A stretch of DNA of 43,506 nt, taken from NCBI GenBank assembly GCA_003023695.1, contig PXYW01000053.1, positions 1-43,506 of the forward strand. Direction: 5' to 3'. Numbering within the stretch: position 1 is the stretch's first letter; the number at the start of each line of letters is the position of its first letter. The stretch is from Sulfobacillus benefaciens. Lineage in GTDB: Bacteria; Bacillota; Sulfobacillia; Sulfobacillales; Sulfobacillaceae. Made by a program: the position numbers and the translations under genes. The notes beneath the pieces are model-generated. The model saw only the letters and a list, made by a program, of their open reading frames with translations, ran no database searches and was not told the origin of the DNA. Below are positions 1 through 8,769 of this stretch, piece after piece.

Positions 1-252
1 GATGTGAGTGTCATTGGCATTGCGGACCCAGTTTGGGGTGAAACGGTTAAGGCTTTTGTGGTGCTGATGTCTGGATCGACGGTGTCTCGAGTTGAGTTAG
101 ATGCGTGGTGCCGGGAGAAACTGGCAGGATATAAGCGGCCGCGCTATATCGAATACATTGATGAGATACCTAGAAACCATTCGGGAAAGCCACTGAAAAA
201 TATTCTCGAGGCAAGACCTGTAGACCCGAGCCAGCAGGTACCCAGAAACTAG
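1..252 (+). CDS. Acyl-CoA synthetase (AMP-binding family), C-terminal fragment
   Basis: The reading frame is open from the first base and ends at TAG 250-252, so only the last 83 codons are present; the 5' part lies outside the window. The visible part is the mobile C-terminal domain of the ANL (acyl-CoA/acyl-AMP ligase) superfamily. It shows the VIGIADPVWGETVKAFVV strand-turn region, then YKRPRYIEYIDEIPRNHSGK, in which the late lysine sits where the catalytic lysine of adenylation lies in this family. The enzyme would activate a carboxylic acid with ATP and CoA; the substrate cannot be read from this part. It converges with the next gene with a 4-base overlap. A decayed copy of the same 3' end lies at 829-955. 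Confidence 0.88.
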   Translation, partial: DVSVIGIADPVWGETVKAFVVLMSGSTVSRVELDAWCREKLAGYKRPRYIEYIDEIPRNHSGKPLKNILEARPVDPSQQVPRN

Positions 253-593
253 ATATTCAGACCAATGGCCGAGTCTCTTTGTGAATAATATTTCCGATAA
301 AATTGTTCCACGTCAGGGCTATCATATTGGACGGTCAAGAGCAAAGAGTAACCTGATGTGAAAAACGCAATGCCCAAAATCAGTAGCGTCGTGATGACCC
401 GAGCATGTTCAAAGGTGTGCAAGTTGGAGCGATGCATAGATGGTGCGAGGTCAATAGCCCAAAGCCCGGCCATCAGTGCGGTAATGAGACCGAAAAGGCC
501 GAGTGCTCGGTTATCTGTCGTACTGATCCGGCCTAGACTTTGTTGCGACCGATTTTCCGTCAGCTGCACAAAAAAATCGCGTTGAGAAGACAT
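249..593 (-). CDS. Small two-helix membrane protein of unknown function
   Basis: The ORF opens at 611, but I prefer the ATG at 593 because GGAAAAGG lies at a workable distance before it and no ribosome site precedes the 611 ATG. The product is 114 residues. It has a polar N-terminus, a hydrophobic helix (LGLFGLITALMAGLWAIDLA), a polar linker, a second helix (VITTLLILGIAFFTSGYSLL) and a charged tail with YRKYYSQRD. This topology (N-terminal amphipathic segment, TTDNRA, two helices) loosely recalls small two-helix membrane proteins sometimes associated with defence or signalling, but I do not recognise the family and assign no function. Codon use looks like that of its neighbours. It could also be a decaying gene, as the adjacent spacer holds other remnants. 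Confidence 0.5.
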   Translation of the reverse strand: MSSQRDFFVQLTENRSQQSLGRISTTDNRALGLFGLITALMAGLWAIDLAPSMHRSNLHTFEHARVITTLLILGIAFFTSGYSLLLTVQYDSPDVEQFYRKYYSQRDSAIGLNI

Positions 594-828
594 GCCAGCG
601 GCCTTTTCCATTAGGATTAGGATATCGGACTCAGCAGACGGTGACTACACATTTGAGATGGTTTGTTCCGGATTTGCGCAGGCATTACACGGAAGCATTG
701 ATTTATCTGGTATTTGCTATCCACGCGCACCGCATTCAAGATACGCGCCAGCACAGCACTGAACGTACAAGGCATCTAAAAGCCGAGTCAACATGACCAG
801 ACTGTCCAGCCAATTGACGAGGTGTATA
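594..828. other. Spacer without a recognised gene
   Basis: No convincing coding frame or RNA gene was seen between the small membrane protein and the decayed ligase fragment. Short open frames here lack ribosome sites and recognisable protein sequence. Confidence 0.5.
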
Positions 829-955
829 CTCTCCTAGTTGAACTAGACGCCTAGAGCTGGGCGAAATTCCGGGACATAAGCGCCTGGGCTACAGCCATAT
901 AGAAACCATTTCAGAAAACCACTGAAAAATATTCTCGAGGACAACCTGTGGAGGT
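829..955 (+). pseudogene. Decayed duplicate of acyl-CoA synthetase 3' end
   Basis: This stretch aligns by eye with about 87-213 of the window, the C-terminal codons of the ligase at the left edge. The best-kept block is CTGAAAAATATTCTCGAGG, present once in each copy (195-213 and 922-940), preceded in both by TAGAAACCATT. Upstream, GTTGAACTAGACGCC parallels GTTGAGTTAGATGCG, and GACATAAGCGCC parallels GATATAAGCGGC. Indels and stop codons break the frame, so it cannot encode the domain. It is either a relic of a tandem ligase gene or of a partial duplication. No gene on the other strand is supported. Confidence 0.75.
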
Positions 956-1251
956 GCCTTGAAACGAGCAAAGCCATTGGAGACAACAACCGGATCACTG
1001 ATAGCGCGGAACATTTTGCTGAACTCATGTAGCCATGTTTATCACGTTGGCCACTAGCGGGAATAGGTCTGGCTAAAATGGCGGAGGTTGTAACTGCTTG
1101 CGATAAATCTCCAATTATGTCTTGAAGCCACCCCCGAGCCAACGAATCCTGTGAGGACGGCGGGTCCCGTGAGGGGCCGAGAAAAGCCGAAAGAGACTAT
1201 CGTAGGTTTTTTTTAACCAGGAATACTGGGCTAGTTTAAGGGGAGATATGC
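956..1251. other. Spacer upstream of the alcohol dehydrogenase
   Basis: No gene seen. The last bases carry the strong ribosome site AAGGGGAG (1238-1245) of the following dehydrogenase. An ECF or housekeeping promoter could not be identified with confidence. Confidence 0.45.
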
Positions 1252-2208
1252 ATGAAAGCGGTACAAATTCCCGGTAAGGGGAAACCATTAGAATTGGTGG
1301 AGATGATGTTGCCAGACCCTGGACCTGGCCAAGTTCGCGTGAAAATTGAGGCTTGCGGGGTGTGCCATGGCGATACGATGGCAATCGAGGGACGCCATCC
1401 TTTATTGCAATACCCGCGTATTCCCGGGCACGAAGTGATAGGCACGATCGACAAGGTAGGAGCGGACGTATCTCAGTGGCATCTGGGGCAAAGGGTGGGA
1501 ATCGGTTGGTCAGGGGGCCAGCGGCGAATTACTGGTCTGACCTATGATGGCGGATATGCTGAGTACATGCTGGCCTTTGCTGATGCTATGGCTGAAGTAC
1601 CTAAAGAACTAACTCCCACAGAGGCTGCTCCCTTGACATGTGCCGGGATCACCACGTTTAGTGCTATTCGCAGCAGTAAGGCACGGCCCGGGGATGTAGT
1701 CGCGATATTGGGCATTGGAGGCCTAGGCCATTTGGCCATTCAATATGCACGGGCATTTGGATTGTTTCCTGTAGCCATCTCCAGAGGCAAGGAAAAAGAA
1801 GCTTTGTCACGCAAGTTGGGTTCCGTGGCCTACATTGACAGTGATGAACGAAAACCTGGAGACGCGTTGCGGGAATTGGGCGATGTACAGATGATATTGG
1901 CTACTGCACCCAACAGTGCCTTAATAGGGGATGCAATCCGTGGTTTGGCTGTCGACGGGGAACTGATTGTGGTTTCGGGGTCAGATGAACACATTCCTGT
2001 ATCGCCGGGTGTCCTGTTAAATGGCCGACGTACGGTGCGGGGATGGACATCCCGTGATCCCAATGATCTTAAGAAGACCTTGGACTTTAGTGCCAAGTTT
2101 GGGATTCGTCCCATGGTAGAATTATTTTCGCTGGACCAGGCATCGATTGCGTTTAATCGGATGCTTGACGCGGAGGTGAGATTTCGCGCGGTATTTACGG
2201 TAAACTGA
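1252..2208 (+). CDS. Zinc-type alcohol dehydrogenase (MDR superfamily) lacking the structural-zinc lobe
   Basis: A 318-residue medium-chain dehydrogenase that would oxidise an alcohol or reduce an aldehyde with NAD(P). The GroES-like half has the catalytic-zinc ligands: Cys38 in CGVCHGD, His60-Glu61 in GHEVIG and Cys130 in TCAGITTFSAI. The Rossmann half has GIGGLG (154-159). Full-length relatives, about 340 residues, carry a four-cysteine structural-zinc loop between the RVG(I/V)xW and TGxxxDGGYAEY segments. Here these segments are joined directly through GWSGGQRRITGLTYDGGYAEY, with none of the four cysteines. The ATG at 1252 follows AAGGGGAG. The beta-glucosidase gene starts 57 bases after the stop, so the two may be co-transcribed. 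Substrate unknown. Confidence 0.87.
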   Translation: MKAVQIPGKGKPLELVEMMLPDPGPGQVRVKIEACGVCHGDTMAIEGRHPLLQYPRIPGHEVIGTIDKVGADVSQWHLGQRVGIGWSGGQRRITGLTYDGGYAEYMLAFADAMAEVPKELTPTEAAPLTCAGITTFSAIRSSKARPGDVVAILGIGGLGHLAIQYARAFGLFPVAISRGKEKEALSRKLGSVAYIDSDERKPGDALRELGDVQMILATAPNSALIGDAIRGLAVDGELIVVSGSDEHIPVSPGVLLNGRRTVRGWTSRDPNDLKKTLDFSAKFGIRPMVELFSLDQASIAFNRMLDAEVRFRAVFTVN

Positions 2209-2265
2209 TTGGGTTTCTGCAATAGACTCTGCTAAATTGAGAGATAAGGACAGTGGGCAATTATT

Positions 2266-3618
2266 ATGGATCAGCTGAAGACATTAATTTTCCCCCCAGG
2301 ATTTACTTTTGGGGTGGCCACGTCATCCTATCAAATTGAAGGTGCGGCTTTCGAGGATGGTCGCATTCCATCGCACTGGGATACCTTTTCACATACCCCG
2401 GGCAAAACTTATAACGGCGATACCGGAGATGTAGCCTGTGATCATTATCACCGGTACCGGGAAGATATTAAGTTAATGACGCAAATCGGGGTATCATCCT
2501 ATCGGTTTTCATTTGCTTGGCCGAGAATTATGACCGAGACCAACAAGGTGAATCAAAGGGGTCTAGACTTTTATCAGCGGTTGCTCGATACCCTTCTGGA
2601 GCATAATATTGCTCCGGCAGCTACCATCTACCACTGGGATTTGCCCCAATGGCTTGCCGACAAAGGTGGTTGGGTGAACCGCGACACCGTAGGATATTTC
2701 GGTGATTTTGCCGAGGTGTTGTTCAAGACGTTCGGTGACCGCATTCACTCTTGGATTACCCATAACGAGCCTTGGTGCTCGTCGTTTTTAAGCTATGGTC
2801 TTGGGGAACATGCGCCAGGACATCGTGATTGGCGTGAAGCCGTGGTTGCCTCTCACCATATTTTGCTGTCGCACGGCCAGGCAGTACTCAGTTATCGGGA
2901 ACTGGCAATGAAGGGGGATATTGGCATTACGCTCAATCTCACGCCCGCTTATGCGAAAACCGATAGTGAAGAGGACCGCAAAGCAGCAATGAGAGCGGAC
3001 GGATTTTCCAACCGCTGGTTCTTGGACCCGGTATTACGAGGCGCTTATCCTGACGATATGCTGGCATTGTTTCGTCCTTATGTGAAACCTGATGAATTTA
3101 TACGCGATGGGGACTTGACCACCATCAGCCGCCCCTTAGACTTTTTAGGGGTGAATTATTACACACGCTCTGTGGTATTCCATCAAGAACACGCAGGGCT
3201 GCTTAATCTAGGGCAGGTTGAACCGCCCGCGTCAAAAGCCACCGCCATGGGTTGGGAAGTCCATCCCGACGCGCTCTATAGTCTCTTAAGACGATTGCAA
3301 ACCCAATATTCACCTGTGCCGCTGTTTATTACGGAAAATGGCGCCGCATATCCAGATGCGATAGCTCCCGACGGGATGGTACACGATACCGGGCGCATCA
3401 GCTATCTCGAACAGCATTTGGCGGCGGCCCAAAGATTTGCTGCAGACGGTGGTCTTCTCAAAGGGTACTATCTATGGTCCTTGCTGGATAATTTCGAGTG
3501 GGGGTATGGATACTCGAAACGGTTTGGCGTTGTGTATGTAGATTTTGCCACCCAGAAACGCCTACTTAAGGACAGTGCCCATTGGTATCGAAATGTCATT
3601 GCCTCACAGCCTAAATAA
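2266..3618 (+). CDS. Beta-glucosidase, glycoside hydrolase family 1
   Basis: A 450-residue single-domain GH1 retaining beta-glycosidase, the usual length for the family. It begins with the family signature PPGFTFGVATSSYQIEGAA. The acid/base is Glu168 in THNEPW, and the nucleophile is Glu357 in LFITENGAAY. HWDLPQWL (123-130) and the late WSLLDNFEWGYGY aglycone/glycone-site motif are both present. There is no signal peptide, so it should act in the cytoplasm on beta-linked disaccharides or glycosides; the exact sugar is not decidable. It follows the alcohol dehydrogenase by 57 bases. Its last 8 bases overlap the 3' end of convergent cydC, with no terminator visible between them. Confidence 0.95.
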   Translation: MDQLKTLIFPPGFTFGVATSSYQIEGAAFEDGRIPSHWDTFSHTPGKTYNGDTGDVACDHYHRYREDIKLMTQIGVSSYRFSFAWPRIMTETNKVNQRGLDFYQRLLDTLLEHNIAPAATIYHWDLPQWLADKGGWVNRDTVGYFGDFAEVLFKTFGDRIHSWITHNEPWCSSFLSYGLGEHAPGHRDWREAVVASHHILLSHGQAVLSYRELAMKGDIGITLNLTPAYAKTDSEEDRKAAMRADGFSNRWFLDPVLRGAYPDDMLALFRPYVKPDEFIRDGDLTTISRPLDFLGVNYYTRSVVFHQEHAGLLNLGQVEPPASKATAMGWEVHPDALYSLLRRLQTQYSPVPLFITENGAAYPDAIAPDGMVHDTGRISYLEQHLAAAQRFAADGGLLKGYYLWSLLDNFEWGYGYSKRFGVVYVDFATQKRLLKDSAHWYRNVIASQPK

Positions 3619-5290
3619 TGTCTTCGGCGGCGGTGACCAATTGGTCGGTCAACTGGCCATCATGCAAGGTAAATACCCGATCTACCAGCGTTAAATGGGC
3701 AGGATCGTGTGTGATCCATAACACGGTCTTGCCCTTCAGCGATGTCATGATGCGGGTCATGATGCGGCGTGCCGATAAGGCATCCAAACCTTCGGTCGGC
3801 TCATCTAGGAGCACCACTCCAGTTTCTTTCAACAGTGCACGAGCTAACGCCAGCTTCTTGCGCTGTCCCCCTGACATTCCTTGCCCGTGTTCTCCGACAA
3901 ACACGTCGAGTCCTTCTGGGAAAGATGTGGCCCAGTCTTTGAGTTCTACCATCTCCAGAATGTTCCTAAGCCTGGCTTCCGAAGCTTGAGGGTTTGCCAG
4001 CAGCAGATTCTGTCTCAGTGTCGTATCGAATATATGGGGATCTTGGGGTACCGCGGAAATGTTTGTCCGTACGGAGTCCCCATCGAAAGCGAGCAGGTCT
4101 TCCTGTCCGTAGTGAACGGATCCGCTGACTGGATCCAGAAAACGAAGGACGAGACTGATCAAAGTTGATTTGCCAGCGCCGCTTTCACCCATTACGGCCA
4201 CATGGGCACCAGGTTCCAAAGTCATGGATACATCTTCCAATATCCAAGGCTCAGAGGGATCATAGCGATACCACACGTGAGACCATTCCAAGGATTTAGG
4301 CTGCGGTTGAAAGATCATTAAGGGCTTGGGAGCTATCGCCGACGGCCCGCTATGAGCGAGTTCCATAATCCGGCGATCCGCTGCGGTCAAAGTTCCTCGC
4401 ATTTGAAATGCTGCGGCCAAGGGCCTAATAGCTTCAAAGCTGGCCAATGCCAATAAGACGGCCACCGGCAACAAGAACCCCTGGACTTTGCCGCTAATGA
4501 CGAGTCCTGAGCCCACTACTAAAATAACCCAGGGAATGGCGTGATTGCCGAGTTCGTTAAGTCCGGCAGTGATACCTTTGAGCCGGTTGAGCTGACGGCT
4601 AATGATACGCCAGCGGGATTCCAGAACCTCTTGTGCGGCTTGGTACTGGGGGAAGGCCCCCAGGGTGATGAGATCGGCTAGACCAAACATCGCATCAATC
4701 CAGCGGATGGACCGGGTGGCACGGATGGCGACAGTTTCTTTAGCATATCGCTGGGTGATGCGGTCCATAGCCCATGGCAGGCCAACCCCAACTAAAACCA
4801 ACATTGCCAGGAGTAACATGGCCAAACGGAAAGAAATCAGCCACTCCAGCCCAGCGGCTATGAGAAGCCCCCCTGCCGCCACGATCACCGGGGTAACCAG
4901 GCCTAAATAGGCATTTTGCAACGTTTCCACATCGGCGCCAAAGCGGGTCCATAAGTCGCCGGTTAAATGCCGCTTGAGTGCAGCGGGACTTAACGGCTCG
5001 ATCATCCGATAGATGCTTTGGCGCAAATCCTTGAGCAGGCGAAACGTCACGTCGTGGGAGAAATATCGGTCCCCATAACGAAAGACCCCTCTTGAAGTAC
5101 CAAAGAATCGCACTCCGACGATAGGAACCCAGAGCAGCAAGATAGTGGCAGGGTGTTGCGCGGCCTTGGCAATTAAATAGGCTGAAGTGGACATGAGACC
5201 TAAATTGGCGGCAATGGTGAACACGCCGAACATTAATGCCAATGCTACGCCGTAGCGATAAGGATAAAGGCGGCTAACCCAGTGTTTCAT
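3611..5290 (-). CDS. cydC: ABC transporter CydC (cytochrome bd assembly half)
   Basis: An exporter-type ABC protein with an N-terminal six-helix membrane domain fused to an ATPase. The ATPase carries Walker A (GESGAGKST), the signature MSGGQRKK and Walker B (GVVLLDEPTEGLD). With its partner CydD it forms the heterodimer needed for cytochrome bd assembly, reported in enteric bacteria to move heme or thiols. The ORF could open at 5323, but the ATG at 5290 (MKHWVSRLYPYRYG) has GAGAGGAG at the right distance and matches the CydC N-terminus, giving 559 residues and a 17-base overlap with cydD. It lies downstream of cydD and divergent from cydAB. Its 3' end overlaps the GH1 gene by 8 bases. Confidence 0.9.
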   Translation of the reverse strand: MKHWVSRLYPYRYGVALALMFGVFTIAANLGLMSTSAYLIAKAAQHPATILLLWVPIVGVRFFGTSRGVFRYGDRYFSHDVTFRLLKDLRQSIYRMIEPLSPAALKRHLTGDLWTRFGADVETLQNAYLGLVTPVIVAAGGLLIAAGLEWLISFRLAMLLLAMLVLVGVGLPWAMDRITQRYAKETVAIRATRSIRWIDAMFGLADLITLGAFPQYQAAQEVLESRWRIISRQLNRLKGITAGLNELGNHAIPWVILVVGSGLVISGKVQGFLLPVAVLLALASFEAIRPLAAAFQMRGTLTAADRRIMELAHSGPSAIAPKPLMIFQPQPKSLEWSHVWYRYDPSEPWILEDVSMTLEPGAHVAVMGESGAGKSTLISLVLRFLDPVSGSVHYGQEDLLAFDGDSVRTNISAVPQDPHIFDTTLRQNLLLANPQASEARLRNILEMVELKDWATSFPEGLDVFVGEHGQGMSGGQRKKLALARALLKETGVVLLDEPTEGLDALSARRIMTRIMTSLKGKTVLWITHDPAHLTLVDRVFTLHDGQLTDQLVTAAEDII

Positions 5291-7025
5291 AGGATGCTCT
5301 CCTCTCTTGAGTACTCCAGGCATAACCCAAGTCGCGGAATAAACCGGCGTGCCCGCCTAAAGATTCCGGGGTGCCGTAGTCTATTATCTGGCCATGGTCC
5401 AGCACCGCGATTTTTTCAACGCCTTGAATGGTATTAAGGCGGTGCGCAACGATGATAACGGTGCGAGTCTGACACAGTTCAAAGATCGCCCGTTGCAACA
5501 GGGATTCGCTCACTTCGTCCAAATGGGCGCTAGGTTCGTCCATGATCACAATCGGGGCCTGTTTGAGGAAGACTCGAGACAGTGCCAACCGCTGCCTTTC
5601 TCCGCCTGATAACCTTATCCCGTTCTCCCCCACCGGGGTGTTGAGACCTTTAGGAAAGCGAGTCAGCACCTCGTCGAAATGAGCACGGGACACCGCCTCT
5701 TGGATCATTTCCGGGGTAGCGTTGGGAGCAGCGAATTTTAGGTTGTCTAGGATGGTGCCGGCAAATAAATATGGCGTTTGACTTACATAAGCCAGCTGGC
5801 GATGCCACCAGTCACGATCAAGATCCTGCAGCGCAATATCGCCCACGCGGATGACGCCTTCGGTTGTCGGCATAAACCCAAGCAGTAGGGATAGCAGGGT
5901 GGTTTTGCCACTGCCGGTCGGACCCACCAAAGCCAAGGAAGATTGCGGCTCAATGGTCAATGTGATGTCTTTTATGGCATATGGAGTATCTTCGCGATAG
6001 CGAAAGGAACAGCCGTCAATGGCAATAGGCCAAGGTCCGTTCCCGAAAGGAATGCTGCGTCCAGTGCCTTTGGCCCATTCTGGCCGGTCCAGCATGTCAA
6101 ATATGCGGGACGCGGCCGAGAGACCATTTAATCCGTCGTGAAATTTGGCTCCTAATGCCCGCCATGGAGCATAGAAGTCGGGGACTAAAATGAGCAAAAA
6201 GAAAGCCTTCTGAAACGAAATGTGGCCCCCAACCAAACGCAGGCCAACTGCCACGGCAATCATGGCCATACTTAATGATGCCAGCAGTTCTAATACTAAC
6301 CCGGATAAAAATGCCAATCGCAAGGTAGCCATCGTGCTTTTGCGAAAAGATTCGGCAGCGGATCCAATCGCGCGATCTTGCTGACGACTTTGGCCAAAAA
6401 TTTTCAGCGTTTCTAGCCCTTGCACAATGTCCAGGAAATGAGAACCTAAACGTCCTAATGTCACCCAACGTTTTTCGGTTTCTTTCTCCGCCTGCCGTCC
6501 AATCAATATCATAAAAAACGGAATTAAGGGTACGGTTATCAATAGAATGCCAGCAGATATCCAGTCGGTAAACGCAACTTTGATGCCAATAATTAAAGGA
6601 ATTAAAGCCGTCAGCACGATCTGCGGCAGATAGCGGGCCAAAAAAGTTTCCAGGTTATCGACACCTTGTATTACCGTATTGACTAATTCCCCGGTATGGT
6701 CATTAGCCCATACCATTGGTCCAGTGGCTTCCAATTTTTGAAGCAGCCGGGCGCGCAATGAGGATTCGACTGAAGTCGACAAATTTAGAGAGGCGGTTTC
6801 GGTTAAGCCGGCAATTACCGCCCGCAATAGCAAAATTCCCAGCAAAATCGCGAGCCAGGGTTCAATCACGGGCCATCCTTGGTGTCGAATATACACTGCT
6901 GCCACCACTGCCGCTAGGAATCCCGCTTCCAACACGATAAGAATACCCGACACGATCCCATATCCGGCGACGGTCGCCAAAAGCCACCGAACAGGCCGCA
7001 CTTCTCTTACCAGTCGTTGATACAT
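5274..7025 (-). CDS. cydD: ABC transporter CydD (cytochrome bd assembly half)
   Basis: A 583-residue fusion of membrane domain and ATPase, first gene of the cydDC operon. ATPase motifs: Walker A GPTGSGKTT, signature LSGGERQRLALSR, Walker B IVIMDEPSAHLD and the H-loop VAHRLNTI. The membrane half contains the linked helices typical of exporter half-transporters. The ATG at 7025 is preceded by AAAGGAGAG. The gene sits back to back with cydA, and the 283-base spacer between them should hold both promoters. Assignment as CydD rather than a generic exporter rests on the paired cydC, the divergent cydAB and the family-like N-terminus. Confidence 0.9.
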   Translation of the reverse strand: MYQRLVREVRPVRWLLATVAGYGIVSGILIVLEAGFLAAVVAAVYIRHQGWPVIEPWLAILLGILLLRAVIAGLTETASLNLSTSVESSLRARLLQKLEATGPMVWANDHTGELVNTVIQGVDNLETFLARYLPQIVLTALIPLIIGIKVAFTDWISAGILLITVPLIPFFMILIGRQAEKETEKRWVTLGRLGSHFLDIVQGLETLKIFGQSRQQDRAIGSAAESFRKSTMATLRLAFLSGLVLELLASLSMAMIAVAVGLRLVGGHISFQKAFFLLILVPDFYAPWRALGAKFHDGLNGLSAASRIFDMLDRPEWAKGTGRSIPFGNGPWPIAIDGCSFRYREDTPYAIKDITLTIEPQSSLALVGPTGSGKTTLLSLLLGFMPTTEGVIRVGDIALQDLDRDWWHRQLAYVSQTPYLFAGTILDNLKFAAPNATPEMIQEAVSRAHFDEVLTRFPKGLNTPVGENGIRLSGGERQRLALSRVFLKQAPIVIMDEPSAHLDEVSESLLQRAIFELCQTRTVIIVAHRLNTIQGVEKIAVLDHGQIIDYGTPESLGGHAGLFRDLGYAWSTQERRASYETLG

Positions 7026-7308
7026 GTCGGATTCTCTCCTTTTAACGATGCCGTTTCCTTTATGCTAGCGAGCCTTTGAATATTGTGCAACTCCAGGTCG
7101 TCAGATATTACACCCGAAAACTTGTGAGCCTTATAGCTTTTAGCAATTTAGTACTCCTATATTTTGCGACCAATGGACCGCCGATAAGTCCGATGGATCC
7201 CCAGAAAGTTTGGCCGGTAGGGGAAGTGAATCTAGCACTGACGAGGGATGCAGACGTTTTCTCCATGTTACAGGATATAGGCAGGAATCATCAGAAGGAG
7301 GCCGAATC

Positions 7309-8700
7309 ATGAGCCAACTGGGTTTAGCACGATTGCAGTTTGGAATCACGACGATTTACCACTTCTTCTTTGTTCCTGTCACCATAGGCATGGCGGTTCT
7401 TTTGGCCATCCTGGAATCGATGTATGTCGCGACGGGAAACGAAGAGTATAAAACCCTGACAAAATTCTGGGGCAAACTGTTTTTGATCAACTTTGCCGTT
7501 GGAGTCGTGACGGGAATTTTGCAGGAGTTTCAATTTGGTCTGGACTGGGCCAACTATTCACGCTTTGTCGGGGATATTTTTGGCGCCCCGCTCGCAATTG
7601 AAGCACTGGCCGCATTTTTCTTAGAATCGACGTTTATCGGCATTTGGCAATTTGGTTGGGAGCAAGTCTCAAAGAAAGTTCACTTGGTGGCGATTTGGAT
7701 GGTTGCGCTAGGCACCACCTTATCGGGTTTTTGGATTCTCACCGCGAATTCCTTCATGCAGGAGCCGGTAGGATACATGCTGGTCAACGGTAAAGCGGAA
7801 ATGAAAAGTTTTGGCGATTTGCTGACAAATCCCCAGCTTTGGGTCGAGTTTCCTCATACCATTACCGCTGCTTATCTTACTGCATCGGTGTTCATGCTGG
7901 CGATTTCCGCCTATCAAATTCTTCATAAGCGCAATCCTGAGCTGTTTAAGAAGTCGTTCAAATTGGCAGCCGTGGCAGTGCTCATCACGGGTGTTGCCGT
8001 TGCCACTATCGGCGATCAACAGGCTACCCACTTAGTGACTGCTCAGCCGATGAAAATAGCGGCTGCGGAAGCGATTTGGCATAATACCTCTGACCATGCG
8101 CCATGGACGGTGATTGGCATTGTCGACAGCAAGACACATCAATTAAAGGATGCGATTCAGATCCCCGACATGCTGTCTATATTGGCGTATAAGCGCCTAT
8201 CGGGTTCCCTGCAAGGAATTAATACCCTTCAGGCTCAAGATGTGAGCAAATATGGGGCAGGAAACTATGTGCCTCCGGTGGCTCCCACTTTTTATGCGTT
8301 TCGGGTAATGATTTTGATGGGGGTATTGATGATTTTAGCCGGCCTTTGGGCCACTATTCGGATTAAAGGGGAAAAATTTCTCAATAACCCGCGCATGCTG
8401 AAAGTGCTGATTTGGACGTTGCCAATGCCTTACATTGCCAACTCCGCGGGGTGGATCATGACCGAGGTGGGCCGCCAGCCTTGGGTGGTCTATGGATTGT
8501 TATCCACCGCAAAAGGCGTGTCGCCAGCACAAACGGTACCGGCACTCGATATCTGGACCTCTTTGGTGTTGTTCTCTGCCATCTACACGGCTCTAGCGGT
8601 CGCAGCGGTATTTCTCTTCAAGAAGTACACAGATTTGGGAGCGACACCGGCCAAGGCGCCTGTTGAGGCGGAAGGCGACGGATATCTCCATGTGATATAG
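7309..8700 (+). CDS. cydA: Cytochrome bd oxidase subunit I
   Basis: 463 residues with several hydrophobic helices. This subunit holds the three hemes of the quinol:oxygen oxidoreductase. Axial ligands expected from E. coli CydA are seen as His18 (TTIYHFFFVP), His183 (VEFPHT) and Met384 (GWIMTEVGRQPW). The proton-channel glutamates are in FGAPLAIEALAAFFLEST (Glu98, Glu106), and the quinol-site Lys249/Glu254 in AQPMKIAAAEA. The Q-loop is short, as in CioA-type enzymes. I use the ATG at 7309 (MSQLGLARLQFG) because AAGGAGG lies just upstream and homologues begin there; the longer frame from 7210 is unlikely. cydB follows after 69 bases. A second, similar cydA lies at 21155. Confidence 0.96.
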   Translation: MSQLGLARLQFGITTIYHFFFVPVTIGMAVLLAILESMYVATGNEEYKTLTKFWGKLFLINFAVGVVTGILQEFQFGLDWANYSRFVGDIFGAPLAIEALAAFFLESTFIGIWQFGWEQVSKKVHLVAIWMVALGTTLSGFWILTANSFMQEPVGYMLVNGKAEMKSFGDLLTNPQLWVEFPHTITAAYLTASVFMLAISAYQILHKRNPELFKKSFKLAAVAVLITGVAVATIGDQQATHLVTAQPMKIAAAEAIWHNTSDHAPWTVIGIVDSKTHQLKDAIQIPDMLSILAYKRLSGSLQGINTLQAQDVSKYGAGNYVPPVAPTFYAFRVMILMGVLMILAGLWATIRIKGEKFLNNPRMLKVLIWTLPMPYIANSAGWIMTEVGRQPWVVYGLLSTAKGVSPAQTVPALDIWTSLVLFSAIYTALAVAAVFLFKKYTDLGATPAKAPVEAEGDGYLHVI

Positions 8701-8769
8701 GGTGGTACTGCTTTGCATTGCCAAGAAGAGTTCTTCGAAAAGAGTTTTTAGAGGGGAGGAAGGGGCCTC

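Noticed and set aside
7084..7112. TTGTGC with TATTAC at 17-base spacing as a cydA or cydD promoter
   Set aside because: Poor -35 match; many similar pairs occur by chance in this AT-rich spacer.
7210..7308. 33-codon N-terminal extension of the first CydA
   Set aside because: Family start and strong AAGGAGG place the start at 7309.
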